Source: Lepidostoma basale
Lineage: Eukaryota; Arthropoda; Insecta; Trichoptera; Lepidostomatidae
Reading direction: 5' to 3'
Assembly (NCBI GenBank): GCA_022606425.2
Contig: JAHDVF020000499.1
Location: 1-64,000 of the forward strand
DNA length: 64,000 nt
This document shows positions 35,601 through 48,595 of the stretch, in pieces. The position numbers were made by a program, and so were the translations under genes. The notes beneath the pieces are model-generated. The model made no database searches. It saw only the letters and a list, made by a program, of their open reading frames with translations, and had not been told where the DNA came from. How positions within the stretch are numbered: position 1 is the first letter of the stretch; every line of letters starts with the position of its first letter.

Positions 35601-37974
35601 AAAAAACTGGATAAAAGTGTTTAAAAAAGTCATTATTAAATTCCAAAGTGTCAATGCGTTACGTTTATAAAAAAAATAGCAATGTTCGTAAGGCGTATAA
35701 AATTATGTCATCGTTGTTACCAATATAATTAAAATATTCACACTATTTTGGCTAACTCTATCATACGTTTTCATAGTGAAAATGTGAAAAAAAAATTCTG
35801 TGCGTTTTTCTCATTTCGTGAACTATTTCCGCGGAGGTCCCTCTCGCGACTGTTTGCCAGCGAGCGGGGGGATCTAACAGGGTGGGACGAACAATAAGGA
35901 AATGCAAATTTAAATAACATCTTGCTGGATTAATGACTGTTCCACAATGAAAAATTCGCGGGGGCCCTAATTCAAATTCGTAAAAGGGTAAAATGACAAT
36001 TTGTTTTCTTTTAACTTTCGGTGATTCGTAAATATGAGAAAAGTCACAGACTACTTCTGTCGGATATTATTTAAAGATATTTAACGCAATTGAGGATAGA
36101 ACCTTTACAAAATGTCCAGCATCCAGATCGACGTTTTTCATATACGTTCAGAAGACAAATACTCTTAATTTAGGAGAGTATCTTGTATTCCTAAAATCGA
36201 ACCATCTCTCATACGTTCCTGGTATTATATATTATATTTTACCTCGTATATGCCTTAAATTATAATTGTAGTATAAATATTTTATTTAAATATTATATTT
36301 TATATTATATTATATTTATATTTATAGTATTATGTATTATATTTTACCCGTTTTAAATATATGCCTTAAATTATAATTGTTGTTTGTAACATAGTTTGAT
36401 AAAATATACCGATTTGATCTGAAAAAGACAGTCTATTAAAAATTTAAAAAAAGATTTTATGGTCCAAATTGGTATAAAACATAAAGGCCCATAACTCTGC
36501 AAATGCCTTAAGTGATCGAATAATATAATAAAAAATACCCTAATAGGACTCACTACCCGTGGTACATGACATGTGTAACAATGAACAGTTTTTTTAATCT
36601 TGGAATTGAATTAACAACCTTATATAAAAGTGGAATAAAGACAGCGTTGTTAATTCTATTCTCAAGTTATTACAATGGATTTTCACATTGTTACCTCCAA
36701 TAGAGTTTTTATATTTTTCTTTGTTTTATGTCAAAACCACTTAGCACCTTTGTTATAAACATCTTTAAATTCTAAGATTTAAAGATGGCTGGCATTTGCT
36801 GCAAACTTTAGTCACAGAATAATTTTAATTTATTATCGTTATTTACAATGAACTTCTACAAATAAAAAAATCATTAAAACATTAATATTTAATTTCTTAG
36901 CTATATAGCAATAATACTTTATTAAATAAATAAAAATATGTAAATTAGATAAAGACACATGTGTTACATATAAATTTTACGTCTCAATAATATTAATTTT
37001 TCTCGTTTAGTTCAGGTTGTTCGTAGAAATGAATCATTTTGCAAAAAAACAATCACGAGAACTGTTAACTACATAATACTACACATAGATATTTAAAACG
37101 CTTTTTGTCTGATATACATTTTTAATATACTGAAGGTCCTGAAAGATTAAAGTTTAATGTAAAACACAATAATTGAGAGACGGTACCAACCGAATAAGAC
37201 GGTAGTGAACAGCGCCCGTGGTTCCAGCCTAAAAATGTCACGTCTAATAGGGTGGAAGTCAAAATTGTGAGCTGGGTTCTTGTCTCGCATTCGCCATTGC
37301 GGCTTTCTTTTGTTTTTCATTTCAGTTTAGAGAGTACGAAAGTTTTCAGCATTAATCAAAAAACCGTCCCGAACAATTTTAGTGGCGACGCCCCCTGCAG
37401 GCTGGCATTAATTGCTGTAATTTAATTGTATTTTCAATGTCAAGTGTGTAATAAGGGGTTTTACTGCTATTTGTTTCGTGTTTTATCACAGCTAATTAAT
37501 TTTTTTTATCCTGTCATGTTGCATGATTTTAGCATTCAATTTTTAATATTTAAAGTACTGATATTTTTTACATCACTATGTAAATATAAAAATAAAAATT
37601 ATAATACATTATTTGCAGATATAAATATTGGTAAAAAGTGTCAATTTTTTATACATAAATGTGAACTGAAGGGATTTTAAATGTTGTTTGATATTTTTTC
37701 ATAATCATAATAACATACTCCATTTGAGGTTGAAAATAATATTGAAATGTTTTAACATGTGCATGTAACGATGCATAAATATATAGAGATCTCGACAATT
37801 TATAAAATAAAAAGTTTTAAAGAAGGTTAAGAGAAACGCATCATTTTGACAATTTTTATATAGGGGCAAAGGATAAATCAAAGTGCAGATCGAATATGAA
37901 GAAGAATGAATATTTGGCATTCAGATAGAATAATAATTAATTTAAAAATACTTTGAATATACTTATATATTATA
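35601..37974. other. AT-rich spacer with GC-richer islands
   Basis: Two GC-richer, non-coding patches: 35815-35990 (TTCGCGGGGGCCCTAATTC) and 37190-37410 (with CAGCATTAATCAAAAA near 37350, shared with the 3.6-kb island). The frame at 37426-37680 is low-complexity AT-rich and is not called. Confidence 0.35.
36205..36385. repeat. local AT-rich tandem duplication
   Basis: TATGCCTTAAATTATAATTG occurs near 36249 and again near 36360, each preceded by TATTATATTTTACC; the interval is TATTATATT-type low complexity. Period about 110 bp. Confidence 0.7.
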
Positions 37975-38035
37975 TTTTTACACGGGTTTCTGCCCCGTCA
38001 GAGTTTCGTTAGGGCTACAGAAATAAATATATTAA
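37975..38035 (-). other. hammerhead-like motif in a decayed fold-back copy
   Basis: On the minus strand CCTAACGAAACTCTGACGGG, then GCAGAAACCCG. It aligns with the CTGACGA/GAAACC loops at 31.3 and 33.3 kb. Confidence 0.4.
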
Positions 38036-38990
38036 TAAACTTTCTAATTATAGTGAAAAAATGTCTTCTGGATATTTTCATAGTTTTCGTAGTTGTCTTT
38101 TAGGAATAATGCTACACCCCAAAATAAGTGCTTCATACGAAAGAATAAAATATGTTTTGGAAAGTAAAAACAATATTTGAACTTAATATTTAGTTCTCGA
38201 GAATTCCAGGATTTATACGGGATTTATCTTTTTTACTAGAGTTGTCGAAAACTTGGTTGATAGTACCATCAGCGGTAATGTTTCGCCCACGCCCTGCACA
38301 CGAGCCGTCGGGATGGAACGGCTTCGGTGAAGCAAAGTGACAGAAAGATTTATTCATGATTTTATATTCCATAAATATCCTCCCGTTACGTATGTAGGTG
38401 AAGGAAAGCCATGGCTAGGGTGTCGTTTGTATAGAGGCGGGGCCCCCGAAGAAAAACCTTCTGGGGAATAAAAAGGCAGCTTATGTAAAATAATGAACTC
38501 TAGATAACAATAAAATGGATTACCCGAGACGGCTCTCCCTCCAACTGGATGAGATTGTGAATATTTCAAAACTGCCTCCGAGAGCACTTACTTATGTACA
38601 TACCTTTATATTTATGACGTAATATCAATTTATTGCGTTTTTTTTTATCTCTTATTGTATGTATGTAGATGCGGCAATGAAAATGGGTCATAATAAGGGG
38701 TCATGAACCCTATCACATACAAAAAACGCCGCAGATGTAACCCTTAACCACGGCCCTCTGCTCTACCGGGAGAGAAGGATAAAAATCAACTGATATGTTA
38801 ACGTAACTTTACAGGGTTGCGACCCTTAGCTATTAGATGAACAGCAAAATAGTTCAAATATCATTATAAAGAAAAATAAGATTTTATAAAAAAATCTCGT
38901 CAGATTTGACATATCATTTATATTGGTGATTTTTTCAAATGTATTTTTTCAGTTTGAATTCACGTGAGACACGAATAAATCTGCTTGATA
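38036..38990. other. spacer with GC-richer segment, no gene called
   Basis: 38190-38600 is GC-richer, with two overlapping reverse frames (38190-38372, 38354-38587) that lack recognised motifs. Possibly conserved non-coding DNA. Confidence 0.35.
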
Positions 38991-39180
38991 TTAATTAATA
39001 CGAATGAAAACGTGGGTTTCCTAGAAGTTTTATTATATTTTATGGGAATGACATGTTTCACCCTTCTAAGGCATTATCAAATGTACATAAAATATAATAA
39101 AACTTCTAAAAAATTTACGTTTTCATTCGTATTAATTATATAATATGGAGTTTTACATCATTGTTCAAGAAACAATAAAT
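38991..39180. repeat. fold-back repeat, uninterrupted copy
   Basis: Arms 38991-39043 and 39087-39140 are inverted repeats containing AATACGAATGAAAACGT at the outside. On the minus strand the loop gives TTGATAA, GCCTT, AAGGG, GTGAAACATGTC, a hammerhead-like order ending in GUC. The right flank (39141-39180, GGAGTTTTACATCATTG) matches the sequence right of the MITE at 9567, so this is the empty-site relative of the 8.6-kb copy. Confidence 0.85.
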
Positions 39181-40659
39181 GCTTTTTCATATTAATAATT
39201 TACAATTATTTTTGGGAGATATTCGTAATAAAATGTATTAAAAACGCTTAAAATAGTAATTAAAGAATATTTATGATATGAAAATATATGTTAAAGTATT
39301 TTTTTCTACAGATTTTGTACTATTTAAATGCTTTTTCGCTTAAAAAAAAGATAATGATTAGACGTTTTACAAATACTTAAGGCTGTACGAACTCTCGGTT
39401 CTCTACCCCTGGTCATAAATGTAAGCCTATAGTCTAATATCATTTCTCATATTTCACACTGTACGTGTTGCGTAGCTTTTTAACACTGCCCGCGACTACC
39501 AGCTTTCTGATAAGAAAGATACATATATCAAAATTGTATTCATGTAACGTAAATTATTTATAATGTATGGGATACACGTAATTTTATACATATAAGTGTG
39601 TATTCTGCTTATTATTGTATAGTTATTCGTCTGTGAAGAAAACAACGTTTTTGTATCGACTGTACAACCTTAATTAGATGTAAATAAATTCTTGCATAGA
39701 TGAACGAATTTATTTTGTTCTAGTCTAAAACTTACATTTCTGTATAATTAAAATTTAGGTACTTATACCGCATGTATTACGGTTTGCAATTATATTATAT
39801 GTTTTTGTCAAAAATGCAGATATCGTATTGTTTCATTAAATTTCTAAGAACATCATATCGTTTATTTCTTAACTTAATTTGCCCGATTGCGCTTAATCCC
39901 AGTCTAAGCATAACCTTGAAACATTACACAAATATTTTTTCGTGAATTATCAATGACACTCTCACTTTCTCTCTCTCTCTCTTAACGTGTTTTGCGATTA
40001 ATCGTATAATTCATGAAAAGCGAAAAACGTTCTTCTCGGATGTTTTCAATACCGCTTGTACAGAGAAGTGTTGATGATTGATTGCACCCCCCGGATACTG
40101 ACAGAATACCTTCAAAATATCTTTGTAATTCTAATGGAATCGACAAATTCAAAACAAGCTCTTGATTTATTAATGTCGCTTTCGGGTGTTAACGTGAAAA
40201 ATATCTTATTTCTGTTGACAAGAAAAGATTTATTCGTTTATAACCTCTTTTTAGTGAATACAAAACGTCGAAATATTAAATTTGATCGAATTGAACGTAG
40301 TTTTCAAAAGAATTAAAGGTCTTTCATCTTTCTATACAATGTTATCTTATCGTGATTACCTCTCCAATTGTATTTCCTTTTTCTTTATTATGAAAATATT
40401 TTTATATTTGGAAATACTTATTTCTTAATATATTATAATATATGGTAAATGTTTGCGGTGAATAAACTAGTATTGATATTTATATTTTGAACAAATTGAA
40501 TTACTTTTTTATTAAAAGATTTCTCAAATATTGAATATGTATCAAATATTTTTTCATCGTGAATTATATTGAAAATTGCTTTAACGGTAAAGGACGTTAA
40601 TAAATATGGTTTCCAAGATAGAAAATTAGTAAAAAAACGACACTTCTTCTTCTTTTCCG
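39181..40659. other. spacer, no gene called
   Basis: AT-rich, with a short (TC)n run at 39959-39981. The frame at 40056-40316 (86 codons) has no recognised domain. Confidence 0.35.
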
Positions 40660-40880
40660 GCGCTACAACCCTTGGTGGGTCTTGGCCTCCTCCAAGAAAC
40701 GTCTCCATCCCGTCCTGTCTATGGCCGCCACCTCCCAGTCTTGGCGCTCCAGGATCCGACAATCTGCCACGGCACCATCCAGCCATCGCAGTTTCGGCCT
40801 ACCGATGCTTCTCCGCCCTGCTGGATTGTCATACAACACTCTTTTGGGGGGCGTCCAAGTCTCCGGGGCATATGTTAGGA
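40660..40880 (-). pseudogene. LINE family E, RT C-terminal tail
   Basis: On the minus strand: TPPKRVLYDNPAGRRSIGRP, KLRWLDGAVADCRIL, RQDWEVAAIDRTGWRRFLEE, AKTHQGL, stop, then a run of GAA/AAG triplets. The GRPKLRW..D..W..A.DR..WR...EEAK.H.GL pattern is the C-terminal tail of a large group of insect non-LTR RTs that end in (GAA)n-like tails. Only the last ~70 codons remain. Related in layout, not closely in sequence, to 56715-56880. Confidence 0.85.
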
Positions 40881-42404
40881 AAAAACGACACACGTAGCAA
40901 AAATATACGTTATGATGTTAAAGTTAAAGTGATGTTAAAGTAAAATTTGTCATTTGTGGAATGGGTTAATAAAACAAGAGAAACCAAAGTGATGAAAGAC
41001 ACAATATGCTATTGATTTACAAATTGCGAGAAATTATGTATTAAAAGCGATGTGGATCACACTAATTTTAAGAGCGATGTAATGTCCGTAGTTTGCATAG
41101 GTGTCTATTTAATTTAATTTACGGTTCTATGGTAGAATAAGAGACATTTTAATTATCACCGAATAAGCGGCATTTCATTTTTTGGTTAAGGTATTGTAAT
41201 GCGTTTAGAATACACTTTTTAGCCTTTGATTGGATTTAACCGTAAAATAGCAAATATCAGCGTCATACTTGTTATAGTTTTATCAACTAAAGTTTCTCTT
41301 AGGATAATCAAATATTTGTTCAAGATACAGTTTGATACATTAGTTACGAAAATTGTCATAACGTAAAATAAATATTTGTAAATAACATTTTTTTAAATAT
41401 TAATTTGACTAATTAAATAAAACGATGTTTTTTAACTACTTCCACTTTTGTCTTTATTTAGACAGCGACCGGTTTCGCCAGGCTCGCTGGCATCGACAGA
41501 CTGGTCAGTCTGTCGATGTTTTGTCGATTATTTAATCGATGCCTTGTCGATTATTTAAAATGAACTTCCATCAAGAGATTTCAGTAAAATCATTTGATTA
41601 TATTAATTTGACGTTGGATCCTGCTAGATTGTTTCATTTCCAGGCATTAAAAAAATTAAATATATGCAATAGAAAATAAATGAAAAACAAAAGCAGAATT
41701 AATAAAAAAAATGAGGAAGTTTAAGAGCATACGAAATCTTAGATGTAACAATGGAATATTACTATCCGACCAAGAGAATTTCACAATACTTATGAAAACT
41801 TGAAGCAAATAAACTTTATCTTCGCAGAGTATCTACATTATGTAATATGTAAAATGTATTCTTAAGCCTGGGCACGCAAGTCTGCTTAGTCACACATTTA
41901 GACTTTCATGTTCCATCGCATTGTGTCCACCGGTTGTGACCAAAAGTTTTAAATGAAATCTTTGAATTTCTCTGAAGATCTATAAAAAATGTGCCCGAGA
42001 CATTCTTTCAGATTCAATGGCATTAACTTTCCCCTAAAATGAACAACTCTTGGTTAACAATTTAAGTAGGATTTTTTCTTATTAACAAGATATAACAAAT
42101 TTCATTACTTTTTGTACTGTACAACTTCCAATTCTAGACGTCTCTTTTCAATTTTATGCGAGATTAAAACATTTTGTTTAACACCTTTTTAAAAACGAAA
42201 ACATACTTAATTTTTTCTTTATGTTGTTTAAACTAGGTGGTTTAAAATAAATAGAGGTCAAGTTTTCATAAGAGGTCTTAGATGTTATATTTTCAAACTA
42301 ATTTTTGTTGAAATCTAAAGAAAAAAATTTAAAACTCCTTTTACTATTAGCTTTTTTTATACAACAGGTCGTTTGAACCCAATTACTGTATACAATTTGT
42401 ATAT
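40881..42404. other. AT-rich spacer with a fold-back fragment
   Basis: 41440-41580 carries the fold-back/hammerhead-like piece described separately, followed by nested inverted TCGATG/CATCGA motifs. Otherwise nothing recognised. Confidence 0.35.
41473..41499 (-). other. hammerhead-like motif with perfect 5-bp stem
   Basis: On the minus strand CTGTCGA (41499-41493), one base, GCCAG, CGAGC, CTGGC, then GAAA (41476-41473) and CCGG. The stem GCCAG/CTGGC is perfect and lies directly before GAAA. The first block differs from CUGANGA at one position. Confidence 0.4.
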
Positions 42405-42586
42405 AGCTATTATTATATGATTTTTGTGACATGTGATAAGTAGCAAATCTATCGCCATTATATTGTCACCTGAATTCTACACCAGACCAAAGACATTGTG
42501 ACAATCACACTGCTATCGCCGGGAATCGAACCCGGGACCTTCGGTAAGTCAGTCAGAGCTTTAGCAACTCTGCCACGAAGGTCGAC
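42405..42586 (-). repeat. tRNA-derived SINE, best-preserved copy (T4)
   Basis: Minus strand starts CGACCTTCGTGGCAGAGTTG (A-box region TGGCAGAGTTG), then GCTAAAGCTCTGACTG, B box GGTTCGATTC (42532-42523) inside CCCGGGTTCGATTCCCGG, then the CAGTGTGATTGTCACAATG body and ATCACATGTCACAAAAATC. The A/B spacing and the T-arm-like CCCGG..CCGG stem show a tRNA origin. Confidence 0.9.
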
Positions 42587-43119
42587 AAATATAAGACAGA
42601 AGAGGCGATCGCTTTAATCTATTAACAAATAAAATGCTTAATATTTTTTTATTACGTGTTCTTTGATTAAGCTTTTTCCTACTGTTTGGTGCAAAGAGTA
42701 TTCATATTAATATTAAGAAAGCATCAATTCATATTTTAAATAAGTGTTTTATTTTTACATCTATACACTTGAAATAAAACTAACTAGTTAATAGAATAAT
42801 ATTACAATAAAAAAATAAATTTTTTTTGATCAATTTGATTGTTGCCGCACTTTGTGATAGTTATTTGTGACACAAAATACGTTTTCACTCTTCTGATGTT
42901 AAAATAATACAAGTTTTTTCGTTTATAAAAATAATTTTGACAGGTGTCAAAATAAATTTTTCATTTGTTCCAATGACAATTTGAATAAATTCTTCAATCA
43001 AATTTTCAAGTTTTTGCTGGTGTTGGATTGTGATAAGTGCCTAATTAAAATGAAAAAAGTGGAATAAAAAATTAAATAAACACAAATTAATGTCCGGATC
43101 GTCCAGCTGACGACAAGTG
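42587..43119. other. AT-rich spacer, nothing recognised
   Basis: No gene or repeat end seen. Confidence 0.4.
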
Positions 43120-43404
43120 CACCATCTAAAAGAACATTATTTGTTAAATTATTTTTATGTGTTATTTTATTTTATATTATTGTATTTTGTATAATTTGTT
43201 TTAGATTTTTTATGTAGACGTTGAATGATTGAAGTGTGCGCGGGAAATGCCTATTGGTGGCGATGAGGTTCGCAACCCATCACACCGCGTCTCTCGCGTT
43301 GGCGAAAAGAGAAGAATGGAGTGCAGCATCGATTAAAGTGTTGCAGTTCATTCTTTCTGTCTACCCTTTCGGGGAAACGGCGTGATGGTTAGTTAGTTAG
43401 TTAA
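43120..43404 (+). mobile_element. short non-coding element S, copy S3
   Basis: Starts within GTGCACCATCTAAAAGAAC, so it lacks the first ~30 bp of the full element. It is more diverged than S1, S2 and S4 (GACGTTGAATGATTG; hairpin arm CGCGGGAAA against TCTCTCGCG with one wobble and one mismatch). The 3' end keeps GGGGAAACGGCGTGATGG and (GTTA)n. Confidence 0.85.
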
Positions 43405-44189
43405 AAAAATAAAGATTTTTCTTAGAGTTCACGTCGATAAAATATGTATATGTACTTTATCACATAATATACATTCTGTTTATAATAAAACCGCGATCTA
43501 ACAAAAATAAAAAGGTTCCATGTTTCAGTCCTTACATTTTCAATGCGTTTCATTCGAACAACCCTTAAGATATTTTAAGTCAAGCGAGTGATGAAGCAAA
43601 ATACAAAGATAAGAGCAATTATGACAAGGGTGGTACCGGAGCGGTTTTGGGGTGGCTTTTACAAGGGCAAAAGCAACTCTCCGAGTTGTTGCTTCTTGAA
43701 AGGTCCCTGCAATTACAGTCCCAGGGAGTATACGGCGGCGTTTGTAATATACGTGGTGTCCTGACTAAAATTCACCAGCGCTTTAAATAATAGTTCCCTT
43801 CAAATTATCCCCAATGCAGTGCTCGAAAATATACGAACTAGATAAGTGAAAGATTACGACTTGAGCTGATATCGTCAAATGGTCGAGTAAGTGTTAGTTA
43901 TTTACCGACTACTGAACGGATGTTAAAAACATTGCTCATTTGCAGGAATAATAAAATCAAATCAAAAAGACATCATTTCGGAAATGAATTGACAACCAAT
44001 CTTATAAACCTTTCTTGTTACACATATCAAGTATGTATTATACTTAACCTAACCTTATACTGAACTGTAGCATATATTATTGATGCGGTGTTTTTTCTAA
44101 GAATTCTTTTGATGTCCAGAAATCAGAAATTTCGCGTTATATTTCTATGTGATGTCAAAAAAGTAGTGTAGTGTGTAATAAAAATGCAC
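43405..44189. other. spacer with GC-richer segment 43630-43800
   Basis: 43630-43800 contains an inverted CCCTGCAATTACAGTCCCAGGGAG-like core (written here only as CCCTG...CAGGG) and no open frame. Candidate conserved non-coding DNA; otherwise AT-rich. Confidence 0.35.
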
Positions 44190-44957
44190 AATCGTTTTTT
44201 TGTAGTTTTTCTGCATGTAATCAAACTGAAAACTAAAAAACCTCGTCTTATGTATCAATGTGCCATATTCCTGGGGTAGATTGATACACCTCATAAATTC
44301 GAGATTTACCAGGCTACTTTGCTATTTCTACTACCACTAGCTGTTGCATAAGTTCATATGTCTTTAGGAGTTGCAGGCTTGCTTGAACAATTAGTTGGCC
44401 GTAGAGTCTGGGTAGCATCAGCAATTTGTGGAACATTGTGACTGAGAGACAGTCGAGGGAGTTAGTGAGTTTGTCAGAAGGGGTGTTACTACAACTGTAA
44501 TGGAAAAATGAACTTATAAAAGGATATAGGTTATTTGCAGCTGTCATGAAGCTATAATTGATACGTATCAAAGTGCCCCAAGCAGCCATTTTGAATAAAA
44601 TAAATCTCAAATCTAACACGTCATAATTTATGTACCTAACAAAAAAGAATGAGGAACTGATAAATAGTCGCCTTACTAATCAGGGAGGGTATTCTTTCCT
44701 GTTGAAAATACTGCAACAGCTGTATAATACCACTGCAATTGCACAACACGAATTTACTTTTGACCTACAAAAATACTATTCTCTACATCTCATTTCATCA
44801 AACTACTAAATCACGCCAAGACGTTCTGTAGGTAGCTGTGTACACTAGCACCATATTTTGGAGCTGTTGTGAAACTTCCTGTCACGACCTTGTGAGCAGT
44901 AGAGGGAGTGTATCAAGCTGCCCCATGCATCAATATGTCCCAGTTGAATATACTATT
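44190..44957. other. possible unclassified transposon remnant
   Basis: The motif GTATCAATGTGCC (44253-44265) and variants (GTATCAAAGTGCCCCA near 44565, GTATCAAGCTGCCCCATG near 44911, CATCAATATGTCCCA near 44929) recur within 700 bp, with an inverted TGGGG..GATTGATAC at 44272-44286. The reverse frame 44314-44619 (101 codons, with SDKLTNSLDCLSVTMFHKLL) has no domain I know. The repeated motifs hint at transposon ends. Confidence 0.35.
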
Positions 44958-45012
44958 ATATATCACGTGATTTCATAATTTTACTCACGTGATATATTTC
45001 CTATATCACGTG
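44958..45012. repeat. triple CACGTG palindromic cluster
   Basis: TCACGTGA occurs three times in 49 bp (cores 44964-44969, 44986-44991, 45007-45012), each flanked by ATAT on one side, making nested inverted repeats. CACGTG is the E-box core bound by bHLH proteins, but the setting looks like a small fold-back. Confidence 0.75.
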
Positions 45013-46254
45013 AGAAAAATTATTAAATTAAAAAGCTAAGGATCCCATCTCACAATTAACTTGCATCAAAGATCTTTGAATATTTATGAAATCATAGTTT
45101 TTCAAAGTTATTTTCATTTAAAATAAACACTTATTAATTATTAAGACTTTAAAACATTAACGAATTAAATTATGCTTTGCAAGAAAAATTGTATGAGTAT
45201 AAAATCTAACCACTGAGACCATTTTTTGGCCTTGGACTTTTGAATTTGTATCTTTTTGGTTATTTTTCAGAAAAAAAATCTTTAACAAAAATATCTTAAT
45301 TGTGTTTAACAGGATAGTTCAAAACTATTTGCCTCCAAACCTATAAAACATTTATATTTATCCACCTGAAGATTAGCCCCTGAATACTAAAAAAATGTTA
45401 GGACGACTAAACGTTATATTTTGAATGATTCTAAGTACTTATTTTCCTACAACGCGAGTTCTTTATTTAAATGCTATTCTATACAAACAATTGGCTATCT
45501 TACGAAAATAAATTTGCATGAATATGATTTTATTAAGATACAAATAATCGATTTTCAAAATTATTGTTCACAATAAGAGTATACATGGATAAGGATATAA
45601 TATTTTTTTATGATTTTTCTGCTTTTTCAAGCACTCTGTATGTTGGGATAACATATAATTATTATTTAGACATGAACTTTTCCTCTTCCATATTATGTAT
45701 TATAGGTAGACTTACCATAGCCGTTCAAGGAACTTATATCTTTGATCTCAAACTTCAATAGAAATATCATCCATTTTTTTTAAATGTGTACGAATAATCA
45801 AAACGAATTTTTTTTTTGATGAATGTTTTTTACTTTCTTGTCATGATATTTTACGGATGCCGTGACAAACTCAAGTAATACTTTAAAATAATTTAAATAT
45901 AATGTTTAAATAAAATATACCTTCTGGAGTAAACATTAAAAAGAAAACAAATTGAATAAAATATATATTTAATACCGGTGTCACAAACAATTCGTTAAAT
46001 AATTTTTAATCAAAATACTTTGGTGTAAATGTTGTTGTGGCGTAAATCATATATTATAATATTATGTATTATAATAGTATAAAAATATATACTAAATGTT
46101 GAAACTAAAGAATGAATTTCATCGGGGAACAAAACATTATTTTTCCAAATATATGTGCTTAATTCCAGAAACATATATTTTTTAAATACGTACAATTTTA
46201 GGTGCAAAGTAAAGATATTTACAGCTAAATCCATAGATCTGCTTAACACTTTTG
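45013..46254. other. AT-rich spacer, nothing recognised
   Basis: Several short AT-rich frames only. Confidence 0.4.
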
Positions 46255-46640
46255 AGAAACGACTGAAGTATAAGAGATGGTCCTGGACCCATGAATGGTG
46301 GCGAAGTCAGAAAAATACGATACTACGACGAGCTGTATAATAACTACAAGGCTCCTAGGTTATCTATGCATATCAAAGACACCAGGCTTAGGTATGTCGG
46401 GTCATGTACACTGAATGCCATCTGCCGCAGGCACCCAAAAGTATCTTGGAATGACACCCAGGTGGAAAAAACAAGGTACACAGGGGCAAGATTACGATGG
46501 GGGAATGAAGTTGGAAGGGAACTAACCCAGTTGCTTTAAATACTTGTACGTAATTGTAGGGTCACCGCGGAAGACACAATAAGTTTAAGGCGAGGGTGAA
46601 TGGTGGTCAAAGCTCGATATGGATCACCGATGAAGAATAA
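46255..46640 (+). pseudogene. LINE family D, RT C-terminal tail (D1)
   Basis: Plus strand: KIRYYDELYNNYKAPRLSMH, IKDTRLRYVGSCTLN, RHPKVSWN, RYTGARLRWGNEVGREL, and after a frame change VKARYG. It matches family D2 at 56715 (GARLRWEDEVGRDGARLL..AKARYGL). The ELY.LY..P.I....RLRW.GH core is the usual post-thumb segment of insect LINE RTs. Broken by frameshifts. Confidence 0.8.
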
Positions 46641-48394
46641 TGAATCTTATTTTTTAATGTTTAAACTGTTTTTTATTCAAATAAACCGCTTAAAAATATC
46701 ACTGATTACATAAATACTATCAAATTGTTCAAAACAAATATTTGAATAAAAAAAAATTTAAGTGATTTATGTGGCTTAACGCATGTAAAGCGTGAAATTA
46801 TACTTTTAAGACAATAAAAAATTAATACATTAACATTATTATAGTGAAAATATTACCAGTTACAGCATACTTTTCCGATTGAAGAATAACCATTCCTTGA
46901 TTGCTAAAGCACTTAGTGTATCTGTTTCTAATAAAACACGAGTATTAAATTATTTCAAAACATCAAAATTTTATCATCTCCCCCTAGTTTTATAGCATAC
47001 ATCATCGTAAACATTGCAGGTAGTATTTCAAGATTTTATATTTTCCGTGCTCCAAGCACCCAGCCAGCACCCAGATCTCAATTTTCAGGGTGACTGACCT
47101 GCGCATTTATATATTTATTTTAGCATTTTCATCAGATTCAAAATTCGAAGATACAATTTCGATTTTTTAACGTTTTATAATTTTTTTAAAATTATATATG
47201 TATTTTTTCAATTACTCATATAATTTAAAAAAAATTAATAATATTCTAACGATATACATTTTATTGAATATAATTTAAAAGTTGTTTCATTTTATTTTGA
47301 ATTAAGGTGAAAAAAAAATTAAATTTTGAAGATTTCATGTTTATTCGCGTGAAGCACTCATTTTGTGCTTAGTTATTTTAAATTCAAAAATAAATAAAAT
47401 ACTTGTATTGAACCGCGGAATATTAATTATATTTGTAGTCTACTACTTTTGCTTGTACTAAAGTTTCACCAGGGTTAAATAAAAAAAAAAAAATTCCTGA
47501 TAAAATTTAGGTTCAAGCGAAATCAATTGGTTTGAAATACAATTACCATCACGTGATAATTACTAAGCGCTTCTCTTATTTTAGTTTTTTTTCTACATTT
47601 TATTTATTTCTAATTAAATTTGGAATTTCGGAAGCTTTGAAAAAACTATGTTTGTGTAGTTTTTTGGACCTGAGTATGTCTCAGTAATCTGGTTCATACA
47701 ATGATTAACAATGTAAGTAAGACGCTAACTATGCTCGTAACGTTCTGGGATTAAAACATGTGATAGAGTATGATATACATGTGTATATTTATAGTACTGC
47801 AATATAATTGGTAGGTCGGAAAAAATATACTTATTAATCATTTTCTTAAGAACTCATTTAAATATCTTCGATTTTTAGAAACAAATAAAATTTCATTCTT
47901 CTGATTAATATTTTACATTTAGTTTGAGTACCAACTTCTGTGCGATTCACTAAGGATGGTCGATGAATAAGTAGTCAAATTGATGAATAGGAATCTTTTA
48001 GCCCACTACAGAAGTATTTGTGTAGGAAATAATTATAAATCAACCATCGAATTTCTCTGTACATTTTTGTCATTTGTTCCAGTCTAGGGTTATTGTTTTT
48101 TTTAATGTGAAATTTGTATAAGTTCGGTAAAACCTGAACATCCCGAAAAGAGTAACCATCTGCAAACATTATTGTGACAGGAAAATAGTTCTTTTAAGCC
48201 AGGGGAATTACAGCCTATATTGGTTTGCTGTAATTTCCTCTTAAAACTCTAACGCACAGTCAAGCATAAAACTTTTCGGCTTTCCAGAGAATTGTCTCTG
48301 CCCTTTAATTTTTCGGGAAGCATTTAAGGTAATTTTTTTTAAATTCTACAAAAACAATTTTAATTCCTCATATAACTATTTCTTCATTTTCTTC
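46641..48394. other. AT-rich spacer, nothing recognised
   Basis: Long A/T runs. An imperfect GGAATTACAG / CTGTAATTTCC inverted pair lies at 48204-48239. Confidence 0.4.
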
Positions 48395-48595
48395 AGCCTA
48401 TTCCCGTCCACTTCTGGAGAAATGCCTCCTCTATTTGCTTCCACGTCACTCTGTCTTGTGCAGACTGCATCCAGATTATTCCGACATGTCTTTTCAGGTC
48501 ATTCTTTCACCGTAGTTGCGGTCGCCCTGCACTTCTCTTTGCCTTCCTAGGTCTCCAAGTCAGCAGTCTTCTTGCACATTTTTCTTCTGGCTATT
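48395..48595 (-). pseudogene. LINE family B, RT C-terminal tail (B2)
   Basis: Minus strand: LLTWRPRKAKRSAGRPQLR, stop, KNDLKRHVGIIWMQSAQDRV, TWKQIEEAFLQKWTGIG, stop. The AGRPQ.RW.DD....G..WM..AQDR..W....EA..Q.W pattern is the terminal segment of the family represented at 60350-61325. Confidence 0.85.

Noticed and set aside
37426..37680. 84-codon open frame as a membrane protein gene
   Set aside because: Phe/Ile/Tyr-rich translation is what AT-rich DNA gives by chance; no motif, no splice or promoter context.
39959..39981. CT-rich run as a functional GAGA-type element
   Set aside because: Simple microsatellite; no promoter nearby.
44314..44619. 101-codon reverse frame as a gene
   Set aside because: No recognisable domain, and it lies within a region with repeated transposon-like motifs.
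44958..45012. CRISPR-like array
   Set aside because: Only three 8-bp palindromes and clearly eukaryotic DNA; no repeat-spacer pattern anywhere in the window.
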